This document shows, piece after piece, positions 45,783-57,900 of a stretch of 64,000 nucleotides of DNA; position 1 is the first letter of the stretch, and each line of letters opens with the position of its first letter. The notes below the pieces were generated by a model. The model ran no database searches. It was not told where the DNA came from and saw only the letters and a program-made list of their open reading frames with translations. Where the stretch lies: the NCBI RefSeq assembly GCF_033807575.1, contig NC_084711.1, positions 11,718,001 to 11,782,000 on the forward strand. The letters run 5' to 3'. Source of the stretch: Cydia pomonella. Its lineage: Eukaryota > Arthropoda > Insecta > Lepidoptera > Tortricidae. The position numbers and the translations under genes are program-made.

Positions 45783-46776
45783 TAGAACAATTATAGTCGT
45801 TCGATCCGCCCAGAAAGGCCAGCTACAAGCAAGCTACCGAGCGGTCCTTTGTCTATTTTTAAGTAAAACCGCACGTGCCACTACCTGCAAAAAAATGATC
45901 CGGTCACTTTAACCGGTTATTGAATTACAACTCCTATGGAAATTGCAATAGGATTCAAAATGAACAAATGGAAAAATAATTTGCGATTTCTTGTGTGGTC
46001 CCTCTTAAGTTTACTGAGTGTCAGCGATTCGAACGCTGCAGAACCAGTCTGATATGTGTCCTCGAGATACGGAACAAAGGTGCGTTGTTGGAGAGCGCAC
46101 CTGCACTGGTTATCACTTTCATTGCCAGCCCAAAACTCAAGTCCACCGCTGAATGCCGGCGTAAATACAAACATCTATATAAGACTCCCCCGTGGAGTCC
46201 AAACGCGCACTCGGCGAATAAACAACGCTGCACGCCAAGAACTCCGCTGGGGAGTTCATTTATTTCTATGCCGTATGCCGACGACTCCTCTAGGGAGTCC
46301 AGGGCTGTCACAAAGGACAACATTGCCAACGCCATGCATTTTTAGTTGCATAGTGAGCATAAATACATATTATATTAGGGAGGTATGTCGGATACCTACC
46401 TACTCTAAACTTTATTTAGCTATTAGTATAAAGCTGCGTACGAATTTTTGTAATCCTAAAAAACGAGGTATAGTGACAACCCTGAAAAATCGTAAGTTTC
46501 GTAAGAACTCGCTAGAGGAGTCGGATGGCATGGCCTTTAGTCATCTATAATTGTATAGTACGAACTCCCCTCGGGAGTCGCGTGGCATGTGAACAAAGTT
46601 TTCGAGAACTCCCTAGTGGAGTTCTTAGCAGTGAAAGTGTTATTTGAGCGTTCGACTAGCCCGCGCTCAGGGGCTAATTATACTACCTTTTTTTGCAGGT
46701 AGTGGTACGTGCGGTTTTACTTAAGACAAAGGATTAGCCGCTCGGAGCCAGCTACACATCGAACGACTATACACTG
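45783..46776. mobile_element. ~1-kb element with ~110-bp imperfect terminal inverted repeats
   Basis: The left end (tagtcgttcgat..., aagtaaaaccgcacgtgcca, cactacctgcaaaaaaa) is the reverse complement of the right end (ttttgcaggtagtggtacgt through atcgaacgacta). The interior has no transposase. Instead it has six short imperfect palindromes of the form gaactccc..gggagtc at about 46186, 46239, 46283, 46504, 46562 and 46606. It is the first of three consecutive palindrome-rich elements. Confidence 0.75.
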
Positions 46777-46781
46777 AGACA

Positions 46782-47285
46782 GACCAAGTCAGCATGAGCA
46801 AGTGTTAAGTAAACGTCATAATTTCATAGAAGTTTGACGTTTAAAATACCACTTGCACTGTCTGAGCTGCCAACTTATCTTGGTCTGACTCTAGCAGCGT
46901 ATGAAACTACGCTCCAAAAGTATCTACCATCGTCCAATACTTTTCCAAACAGAGATATATGTGACAGTCCATATCAAAAGGGACCTTATGGCAGTCGGCG
47001 CTTATGTCGCGTAGTGCCGCATTATAATTGGCGCGCCGCTAATAACGGCGTAAACGCCGACCGCCATAAGGACCTTTTTCATATGGACTGTCATATATAT
47101 TTTCTATTTGGAAAAGAATTGGACGGTGGCAGATACATTTGGAGCCTAGTTTCATACGCTATTAGAGTCAGACCAAGATACGTTGGCAGCTCAGACAGTG
47201 CAAGTGTTATTTTAAACGTCAAACTTCTATGAAATTATGACGTTTACTTAACACTTGCACATGTTGACTTGGTCTGACTCTACAT
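46782..47285. mobile_element. ~500-bp near-perfect palindromic foldback element
   Basis: The two arms of about 250 bp are reverse complements with a few percent mismatch, centred on ggcgcgcc at 47030-47037. Both arms contain caagtgttaagtaaacgtca and ttggtctgactct segments. Within each arm the outer ~130 bp can form its own smaller hairpin, like the solitary element at 47334-47466. Non-coding. Confidence 0.85.
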
Positions 47286-47333
47286 TACTACATTAGGTGC
47301 GATGCGAGGGAGTCGCAACGCGTTCGTAACACC

Positions 47334-47466
47334 AAGCTAAGTTGGCAGCGATTTTGATAGCCCAGCCTGTAAGAGTGTTAAGTAAACGTCATAATTTCAT
47401 AGAATTTTGACGTTCAAATAACACACTGTCTGGGCTGTCAAATTCGCTGCCAACTTATCTTGGTCA
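47334..47466. repeat. Small hairpin MITE related to the foldback arms
   Basis: The outer arms contain aagttggcagcgattttga and its complement. An inner hairpin is formed around acgtcataatttcatagaat. The sequence is homologous to one arm of the 500-bp palindrome immediately to the left. Confidence 0.7.
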
Positions 47467-47643
47467 CTCTATAGGATGCAATGAACGGTTACGATAGACG
47501 CAGTTATTTGCCCTCGTTATGTTATAAGTATTTTAATGAAATAATCGAAACATTATCAATTACCATTACATTTATTTTCTAGATAAATAATTCACACAAT
47601 CACAGTAATTATACATTCAATAAATGCATCGATGTTTTAAATA

Positions 47644-48865
47644 AATTTTTCCTACTCCTCTACTGTTATCTGGCATTTATATATTCATTAACACGAATAT
47701 AAGAACATACATAAAAGGTTTCAAGAAAAGTCTATATTGACTATTCCTCTTAACAACACTTGTGCTTTAAAATCGCTATAACGTTACTGCGATTAATGGC
47801 TACCAACCTAACAAAATCAAAACTAATACAGTTTCAAACTAAGTGCATTGCTGCCAACTTACAAAATATTCATTTGTTTGCATAGTAGAAACAATTGCTT
47901 CATAAGTCAGAAACTCGCATGTGACACCCGTAATATAGCAACACCCATAGACTACGAAGACCGCTTAGCGTTGCTTGTTAGTCTCCATAGGCTACTGTGG
48001 CCAAAATCGAGAAAAAAAACTGTCCAAAATTTAATTTAGCAAAGGGCAAGTACCAGGGCTTCATGAATTGAAGGTGTCACTGACCGGCCGGGCCGGCGCG
48101 GGCCGGGCGCGTAACAAGGTATGCTCGCGTATCTTAGCTATATACTTTGTTTACCTAAATTAAGAATTATTTTTGGTGGCTCGTTGGAAAAGTATTGTAT
48201 GCAACGTTGTATAAGTAGGTAAAAAAATACTCGTGGCGTATTCCTTTACAATGTTCGCCCACGCCTTCGGCTCCGGCTCACATTGTAACTCACACCACTC
48301 ACCTTTTTTGACCCTTCTTATACAACTGTTGCATAATAGTATTTTATGCTTAGGTAAACAAAGCAAAAGTATATGGCCAAGACGCGCGAGCATACCTTGT
48401 TACGCGCCCGGTCCGCCGCGGCCCGGCCGGTCGGCGACACCTTCTCGTAACTCATGAGGTCCTGGTACTTGCTAAATTAAATTTTTGGACAGTTTTTTCT
48501 CGATTTTGGCCACCGTAGCCTACGGAGACTAGCAAACAACGCTAAGCGGTCTTCGTAGTCTATGGGTGTTGCTATATTACGGGTGTCACATGCGTGTTTC
48601 TGACTTATGAAGTAATTATTTTTACTGTGCAACCAAATGAATATTTTGTAAGTTGGCAGCAATGCACTTAGTTTAAAACTGTATTCGTTTTGGTTTTGTT
48701 AGGTTGGTAGCCATTAATCGCAGTAACGTTATAGCGATTAAAAGCACAAGAGCTTTTTATGAGGAATAGACAATATAGACTTTTCTTGAAACCTTTTATG
48801 TATGTTCTTATATTCGTGTTAATGAATGCATAAATGACAGATAACAGTAGAGGAGTAGGAAAAAT
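47644..48865. mobile_element. 1.2-kb foldback element with ~600-bp arms
   Basis: The left arm (starts tttttcctactcctctac) and right arm (ends gtagaggagtaggaaaaa) are inverted over nearly their whole length. The centre is near 48255-48270, where acaatgt and acattgt bracket a short loop. Each arm carries a GC-rich core near the middle (ggccgggccggcgcgggccg and its degenerate complement). The right end lies 65 bp from the VPS35L stop codon. Short frames seen in one arm are mirrored in the other and are not genes. Confidence 0.88.
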
Positions 48866-48930
48866 ACTATTATAACATAACAATGTAATCCTTTATAAAT
48901 ACGTTTTACAGATCAATTCATTCGATCAGT

Positions 48931-51900
48931 TCACGCGCTCTCCTGCAGTTTTTGAAGAAGCTGTTGACTGGCTCTGCTGTTATCATTCTTCAACGTCATT
49001 AACATGGAATTCTGGAAAAAAAGTATGGTCATTCGGGTGTCAATTGCGCTTTGAGTGTAATGATGCTTTAACGCTCAAAGATTAGTCCAGCTATGTAAGA
49101 TGTGCTAGCAATAAATGCAGATCTGCGTACAAATCTCAGTTATGGGGTTGTCTATGTTTTAATTTGTTACGTTGTACCTCAACGCGACTTTTTTAACAAT
49201 ATTTTAATGTCACCTGAAATTTAGCAGTTTTTTTCTTGAATGTTTTTTTTAGGGAGATGTACAGATACACACACCTTCATTAAGGTACTCTGGAGAGCAA
49301 TGTTATTTATACGTAAACGAGCAGTGGTTTTAGTCAGCAGTGTGGACCTTTATTGATGTAATTTAGAAAGAGGAACCTACACAGAATTTCATAAAGTGTA
49401 ACACGGTAAATAATAACTAACTTATAAACAAGTTTAAAGATTCATATTCTGCTAAACATACTTACAGAAAGCCTTTGATTCGAATCCTGTAGTTTTCGCG
49501 ACAGCATCCACAAATTTGCTGCCAGATTAGCCATTGAGCTATTGTCCAAGTCCCCTCGTTGCACAACTCTCCAGAACAGTTCGAGGGCCAGGTCGTGCTG
49601 TTTCCGAGTCTCTTTGGCGTCGCCCAGCGCTTTCAACACGACGAGGAGTTCTTGGCATATGTTGGTGGAATATTTTTCGATGCTATCTATGTACTCGGCC
49701 TCAGATCCGTATAACTTGTCATTGGATAACACTAAAACAGAAAAACAAGACGATATTTAAAGTATAAGCACACCACTTTACACAAAGGAAGGTGCCTAAA
49801 TAAGATAAAACAAAATTAAAAATTTGACAGATGAATAACATTCAGGCCGATTTTTAATTTCTTATAGATTTTTTTTGTCAGATTTTGATAAAATTTGGTA
49901 AGTTTGAAAAAAAAACAGTAAATCCTCATATTTGGGACTAAAAAAATTAAGTTTCCGTTAAGTTCCAAAAATTCCATGCGTGCTCGTAACTCAAAAGAAT
50001 TTTCTTCTTGGACATACGGTGAAATTGCTTTTATATTGTACAGATTAGAGGACTCTGTCTATTCACCAAATTTTATCGATTCTGACGAAAAAAATTGCTA
50101 CAAAATTAAAATTGGTCCAAGAAGCCGCAAGGCAGCGGATTCATTTTATGTATAAAAACTAAAAGTTACAAATACAAAATCCAAATGTGACCGTTTCTAT
50201 CCGCTCCGTGTCCAGCCACAACCAATATAGGTATAAATTCAATTTCGACGGCAAGTGACACAAGCATATTGCGCCGCACCCTAAATTGAATCCTAATAGT
50301 AAGTATTAACTAACAAACAGTTCAATTTGAAATATGAAGGTGATGTCCATGGGATCACGACACCATTTCCTTCAAATTGGTCCTACGAGTACACAGTAGT
50401 TTTAGATGGAGCTTCATCACCAAAAGTTGAAGTTAGTTGATCTATGCACTCTTGTTGCGTTAAACCACGCCGAAAGTCATAATAAATCATAGCACGAATA
50501 TTTTCACGAGTGAGTTCCATTCTTGCAGCGAGATGACATTTAAACCCGTCAAAAACAAAACACTAGCGTTAATAAGAAAGAAAAAATATACCGGCCAGTA
50601 CTTAAAAAAGTTCAAATTTTACCATGGAGGTCAAATATACTATTTAAGAAGATTGTAATCCCGGTTTCCGGATATTTAAATAGCAGCCCTCTCGTATTAC
50701 CTATACCGTTATGGTTCTATTTAGAATGCGACGATGTCACGGCATTTTTCTATGGCTACCCTGCATTATTCACAAACCATGAACTGGTATAGTCGCCATC
50801 AGATATATCGGAGCGGCCAAAGTGCTCAAAATTATCTGAACACCCACTCTAACCCCTTAACAATAGAGGTGTGTTCAGATATTGTGAGCACCTTGGCCGC
50901 TACTACATATCTGATGGCGACTGTACAAGAAATAATTTTTGGCCAACCTCCTTCTATGCCATAAGCATAAGTTTCACGAGTCATTTCACAGAGCAGGTCC
51001 AGCGTGCGCAGAAGTGACATGTAATACACCGGGTCGGTCTTCCTCCAGTGGATTCTCTCCATGGTTTTGATGAATCCGCTCAGTATGTAAGCTTTAACAC
51101 TGCTGTCCATGTTGTCCTAGAAAATATACCCAATTAGAACGACAGTCGACAATCTATAATGTTATTTGGTAATATACCTATAGAGCGTGAGTGGACTGTA
51201 GAGAGCAGCAACTGCTTATAGGCGTAACGCTTCAATGTCAGAGGATCTACCGCAAAAATTTAAATTTTATTATCTACCTCGAATATGCAAGTGATAGAGA
51301 GGCAAAATAACGAAGTTTTGCTTTTTGCAGTAGGCCCTCTGGTAGGGTGTTTTTTTTTTCGGTTTAGGCCACAAGTTAACGACTTTATAAAGTTTCTAAC
51401 GCGCAATCTACCTGTATTACTCGTAGTTGTACCTGTGAAGTGAATAAAAACCATGCCGTCACGCCATAGTCATTTAATGAACATATATATATATACATAT
51501 GTAGATAACATCGTCATATTTAGATAACAACTTGATGATTTCCTAGCGTAGAGGACAAAATCTTACACTAGTTAATAACTAAGTCTAGAAAAAGTCCGTA
51601 AATTGATAATGACCCATTACCACAATTTAAATATCACCCATTAACGACTAACACGTTGTGTATAAACATAAAATTCTGATATGTGTGTCTCACCGGCATT
51701 ATGAGAAGAGTCGAGAGGAAGTCACTGATCAGACTGCTAACTTTAAAGTGGGTCATTTTCTTTTGGCCATCCTCCATGATGAACTCTGGAATGTCTGGTA
51801 TCAAACTGATGAGCGCTTTAAAATTGGCTTCCGCTGAAAATACACAGAAGTTTTAACGCTAATTTCCAGAAACAGATTAATTTTGAAATAACTTAAAATT

Positions 51901-54900
51901 AAGTTACAACTCGACAGTGACGTAGACTTACGTCACAGCCCGAGTGTCAAAACTGAGGGCCTACTGTAAAGGGGGACGCCTAATTGAGGTAGAAGATGAA
52001 CACTCGTTGTAGGTTTCTGACTTTATATATTTTTTATATCATTTAGCTAGCGGAGGTCGCGGGTTCAAATCCTGGCTCGTACCAATGAGTTTTTCGGAAC
52101 TTATGTACGAAATATCATTTGATATTTACCACTAGCTTTTCGGTGAAGGAAAACATCGTGAGGAAACCTGCATACATCTGCGAAGAAATTCAAAGGTGTA
52201 TGTGAAGTCCCCAATCCGCATTGGGCTAGCGTGGGGACTATAGCCCGAGCCCTCTCGCATGAGAGGAGGCCTGTGCCCAGCAGTGGGACGTATATAGGCT
52301 GAATTATTAATAATTTATTATTTTTAGCTAGATCACAAATATCGACTACTTTGAATGACTGCCACCAACGGAATGCCCGCCTGCAGATCTTTATTCCTCT
52401 AGCAGGGCGATAGTTCTGAATTCAAATATATAATTGTTGCCAGTTACCTACCAAAAGACTGTGAAGGTTTCAAACGTTCACACTACCGCAAACAGTTTTA
52501 ACCCCTGACGCAAAGAGGGGTGTAACACATTTGACGCCAATGTCTGTCTATGCGGCATCGTAGCTCTCAAACGGATGGACCGATTTCGGTAAGTTTTTTT
52601 ACGTGAAAGCGAGTTTCCTTGCGGTGTTTCTTAGCTATAAATAGATAAATATTATATGACATTATTACACCAATTAACTAAGTCCCACCGTCCAGAAAAT
52701 GTTCATTAAGGCTTGTGTTGTGGGTACTTAACTTAGATAATGATAAATATAATATGTATATACATATTTATAAATACTTAAATACTTAGAAAACACCCAT
52801 GACTCAACAACAAATATCCATGCTCACCAGGATTTGAACCATGAAAAAGCTATGTTTGATAAAAATCGATCCAGCAGTTAGAAGAGTAGCACCTATTTGC
52901 GAAATTGATGTAAGGCATTTTTGACCTAAAAATATTTTCATGATTATATGTATCTCATTCGCTTTTGCATATTCGTGTGATAGAAAGGTAGGTAACGAAT
53001 TGTCTATTTTTGATGTTCGCGGTTGGCCTTCTGATTTTATTGGATGTAGAGACCTTGTCCAACACAGTTATTGAGCAGCGCGGCCTGGCCGGATAGCAGG
53101 TAGAGCTGCGCGCGCGCGAGCGGGCAGTGCAGCGACGGCACCGTCACGAAGCAGTACGCGGCGCAGGCGCGCTGCAGCCAGCCGCGCCCGCCTGCCGTGC
53201 TACGCGCGCCCAACGCGTTTACGCACTGCCGACAAACCATCACCGTCATTGTTAAATAATAATTAACAGAAACTGATTTTTTAAAGATTATAAATAGGCT
53301 GTTTTTAAGAACCTACTTCTTTAAATCAGTCTGCACAAAAGTTAAGCCAAAACTAAATCGTCAACTAAGACATGCGTCCTGGACGTTACTGTCTTTTAAG
53401 CCTTACTAACTATCTAAACTTGGGACTGTTTTTGAGACGCACCTAGCTGTAAAACTTACGTGAACGAATGCCATCAACACGTTGTCCAGTTTGATGAAAG
53501 CGGCGCGGCTCTAGACGTAGAAGTCGAGGTGCTGCTCCGGGTCGTCATAGTAGCTGAATGTCACCGCACTATGAACACAACATTTAATGTCCTTACATGA
53601 ACGAGGGCCATCAACACTGCGTCCAGCTTAATGAAGGCGGTGCGGCTCTCGACGTAGAAGTTGAGCTCCTGCTCCGGGTCGTCGTGGTAGCTGAGTGTCA
53701 CCGCACTATGAACAGAATATATACAGATATCCTCACATGAACGAGAGCCATCAGCACGGCGTCCAGCTTGATGAAGGCGGCGCGGCTCTCGACGTAGAAG
53801 TTGAGCTCCTGCTCCGGGTCGTCGTGGTAGCTGAGTGTCACCGCACTATGAACAGAATATATACAGATATCCTCACATGAACGAGAGCCATCAGCACGGC
53901 GTCCAGCTTGATGAAGGCGGCGCGGCTCTCGACGTAGAAGTTGAGCTCCTGCTCCGGGTCGTCGTGGTAGCTGAGTGTCACCGCACTATGAACAGAATAT
54001 ATACAGATATCCTCACATGAACGAGAGCCATCAGCACGGCGTCCAGCTTGATGAAGGCGGCGCGGCTCTCGACGTAGAAGTTGAGCTCCTGCTCCGGGTC
54101 GTCGTGGTAGCTGAGTGTCACCGCACTATGAACAGAATATATACAGATATCCTCACATGAACGAGAGCCATCAGCACGGCGTCCAGCTTGATGAAGGCGG
54201 CGCGGCTCTCGACGTAGAAGTTGAGCTGCTGCTCCGGGTCGTCGTGGCTCACAGCGTGCACGTACTTCGTGATCAGCTCCGCGCACAGCTTTACTTCGTC
54301 TTCCACAGTCACCGCGCTATGAACACATATTCCTTTTGTAATGACTTCCGAGTTTTAGGCCACATCATTTTAATCTTGTGTGTCCCGCCGAGTTTCTTGC
54401 TGGTCCCATATTGGGATACCCTCCTACAATTTAGGAGGGATTTAAAACTTTTCGGGTCACAGGTGTAGGGTTAGAGCCGGCGTAGCTTTATTTGACATTC
54501 ATAAGCGCATTGTAATATGCCTACTTGAAAAATAAACTATTTTTATCTCCAGCAACCTCTCTCCAGCAAGTTCAACTTCTAGGATCAATGTCGAATTCTA
54601 ACAAATTCACAGGGTGTGAGAAAAAGGTCATTTTTGAGAAACTTTATTTTTGTGCCATACGATCTCATACAAGCTTTTGATCCTCAATAGGAATGGGACC
54701 GTTTTCGCGTAGCAGCACGGGTACAGATTATATAATAGTTATTAAGAACAGATATACTTATATCTCAAGGAAAACGCAAATACCTACTGTTTTAATACCT
54801 ACACAAAAATACACTGGAGTAACCTTCAACGCGCCGCTCCCCGCACCGCACGCACCACTAGGGTTGCCGGCGCTTAGAAATGATTTTACAAGTAAGTACC

Positions 54901-57900
54901 TACTTTAACTATAGATCCTATAGAAGATATCTACCTACTTAAGTAGGTACAAAAAAAGTTTTAATGGTCAAACTAGCATTATTACTTGCCATTAGCTGTA
55001 TGAAAGGGTAGCGTTAAATAACTATGAGCAAGATAAGTATATAGTTAAGTAAATATTATTTATTGTGCACCATACAGTTAAAAAATACACCGAGAGCGAA
55101 ATACAAGCTCAAGACTACCTACTCTTACCGAAGAACAGGCAGTCTTATCGCTAAAAAGCGATCTCTTCCAGACAACCAAGACAAGAGATAAATTGCAATA
55201 ACAAATTATAATAAGGTTGTCTGGAAGAGATCGCTTTATAGCGATAAGTCCGCCTGTTGTTACCTACTAATTTAAGTCCTGTCTTTGTTTGTAATATGAG
55301 TTTTTCTTTAGTAGTGCACAATAAAGAATTTTATTATTATTCTCTTTATTCATTTAATATCTTAGATTAGGATTTTTTATAATATGGATATAAAAGTAAA
55401 ATATAAAACCACTTACAAAACAATACAAAAAATATAAACACATTATAAAAAAACCTAACCTAGGGTGCCACCAGCAGCGGGGCAAGGCCCAAGCTGCCGG
55501 TGGTCAGGGCCGCAGAGAGAGGAACCGCCGCACTATCCGCGCCGTGCTCAAGATCACCGCCTTCTTATTATTATTATTATTGTATCTCCTTGGATTTCAC
55601 GGGCCTATAAATCCCGGTCTTTTGATAGGCTTGCGTGGGGATATAGATCCAACACGTAGAGGCCCCTTGGAGAGCTTTAATGTCATGTAGAACGCCTGCT
55701 GGAACCCGTTCACGGGCGCAACAATAGACACCAATGAACCGGTCGCAACAGGCATTGGGACTATTGTAGTAAAGTGAACAGTATAACGGTCTATGGATTG
55801 AAGTTTGGGAGGACAATGAGACTGGGTTATTGCAAAGACGTCCGGACACCTGCCATAACAATGGTTCCACTAGTTATCTAGGCAGGCGGTGACTCGCCGC
55901 CCACTAGATGGGCCCCTGAAAATGCCGTCGTGAAGACGACCAGGAGCAACACCGGTGTGAGCGGCTCAGGGGTGTCGAGAGGTGTACGCCGCTTTCTACC
56001 CAGTGGCTGATAACAGCCACTGTGCCAACTCGCGTCTTATGCAAGTTTTCACTTCCACCCCTGGAGCATTTAGCTCTAACGACTCCTCTCTGGACGGCCA
56101 ATGAAGGCAAGCCAGAGCTGAGAGTCCTGCGGGTCCCCTTGGGGTCCACTCCGACCGACGAAAACACGCCGGAGACGGAGACCCTGACCTACTCTCGGGA
56201 GTACTCGGGTCCGTGGGGTCGTTACTCCCCAACAGCTCGCCACAAGCTGCCCTGCGGTTTTATTATTATTATTATTATAATATTCCGTTTATGCGTTTTA
56301 TTCCGACGAGTGACTGCGAAACATTTTAAAAGGTCATATCTCCGTGCAGTAACCGCAGTGTTTACACCGTTTTATAAAGCGCACAATGAACCCAGCAAAA
56401 ATTAATTGTAAAATTTCGTTCAAAGTTTAAAATTTGATAGATATTTATGTTACACAATAAAGAAAAATATTATAGAAATCATAAATAGACATACATCGTA
56501 TATCGTAATTTAAAATAATAACAATAGGTGTACTTATATTGAGAATGTCTACTTACTTTTCCTATCTATCGGAAGAGCAAAAACGATATTTTTTTTTTAT
56601 TAGTTTTGTTGTTTTTGCATCCATCCACACTACAAGCTGTGTTATATATTACGAATATATTTCAAATATATTCCTACGAATATATTCCAAATATATTTGG
56701 AATATATGGGCTCGCGCGAAGAGTTCCATAGGCCTGGCACGGGATCTGGTAGCTGCCCTCACTGACCCAGAAAGAAAATCCACCCTGTATATCTGTCGTG
56801 TAAAACCTCCCTCTTACTTGATAGATTCGTGCAGTATACAGCACAAGCGCATTAAGCTCCCGATGACGATGGGGTCCTCTATCTGTACCAATTTGTACTT
56901 TGAAAAGAATATAGACAAGACCGTTTTGGCCATCATTGTGCGAGCGCTGGACGTTTGTACGAGTTCCACAAGCGGCATGAAAGCATCCTGCAAATAAAAA
57001 TCAAGTTAATTAGGTACGAGTAGGTCCTTACAAAGATGATTGTACATTGAGCTGCGAAATCGCATGGAGAATTTATGAATGAATTCATTGTAAAGTGGCC
57101 ATGCACTTTTACGGCTGATGGTACTAGATGTGGAAATTAAGATAAATAGCCACATTTTTTTCTTTCACTCTACACATTTAATACAGTCAGTGAATCATTA
57201 GTACGTCATATGGTTCATATTGTTGCTTACGTTCCTATATGCCAAATCTACACACGATTAGAGTTGATTGTGGGTAGAATGTCGATTTAATAACAAGGGA
57301 ATAAGGCTCAAACTATTGATGTACCTAGTGGCTATTTCTTGTTTAGTTTTCTCTGCAGTCGTATTTATGAATAAAGCGAATATATATTGTAACTTACCAT
57401 CAAAAACAGCTCCTCGACGTCGGGAATAGAATTTAGCATCCTCCGAACAGCAAATTGGAAGCTCCCAGAGAACTCATCAGCGGGCTTCCCGCATTTGATC
57501 ATGTATCTGATAGTCCCGCGGAGGATGATGTTCACGTGTTGCGTCTGAAAATTTTCACATATTGTTTATATTATATTCGTTTGCAGATTTCCAAATTAAA
57601 AAGTATGCAAGTATAGCAAAGCTAAACTCAGAGGCCCTACCGCGAGAAACGTTAATTAAAATTTCTTTATCTGCATAGAGTGGCAAATAAATAAAAATTT
57701 CGATCTTCGTGTTTCGCGCTAGGCCCTCAGGTGATTTTTCAGGCTCAAGACTCTTGCCTATCTGTTAAATAAAAGGATCGTTCCTTTTATGCCATGCTGT
57801 TGGCTACGGAAATAAAAGCTTCCGCTCTGAATGAAAGGTAACAAGCCCGATTAAAAACAATTTTACCGTTTATAGAGTTCAAATTCATATCTCTCATTAG

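Noticed and set aside
45917..46550. Several 85-164-codon frames on both strands
   Set aside because: They lie inside the ~1-kb inverted-repeat element and show no conserved protein sequence.
47848..48883. Short open frames in the 1.2-kb palindrome
   Set aside because: The same peptide appears mirrored in both arms, a consequence of the inverted repeat; no homology recognised.
53695..54468. Series of 61-codon + strand frames
   Set aside because: Antisense shadows of the repeated VPS35L exon 13.
56539..56997. 152-codon + strand frame
   Set aside because: Antisense to VPS35L exon 12 with no domain; a shadow.
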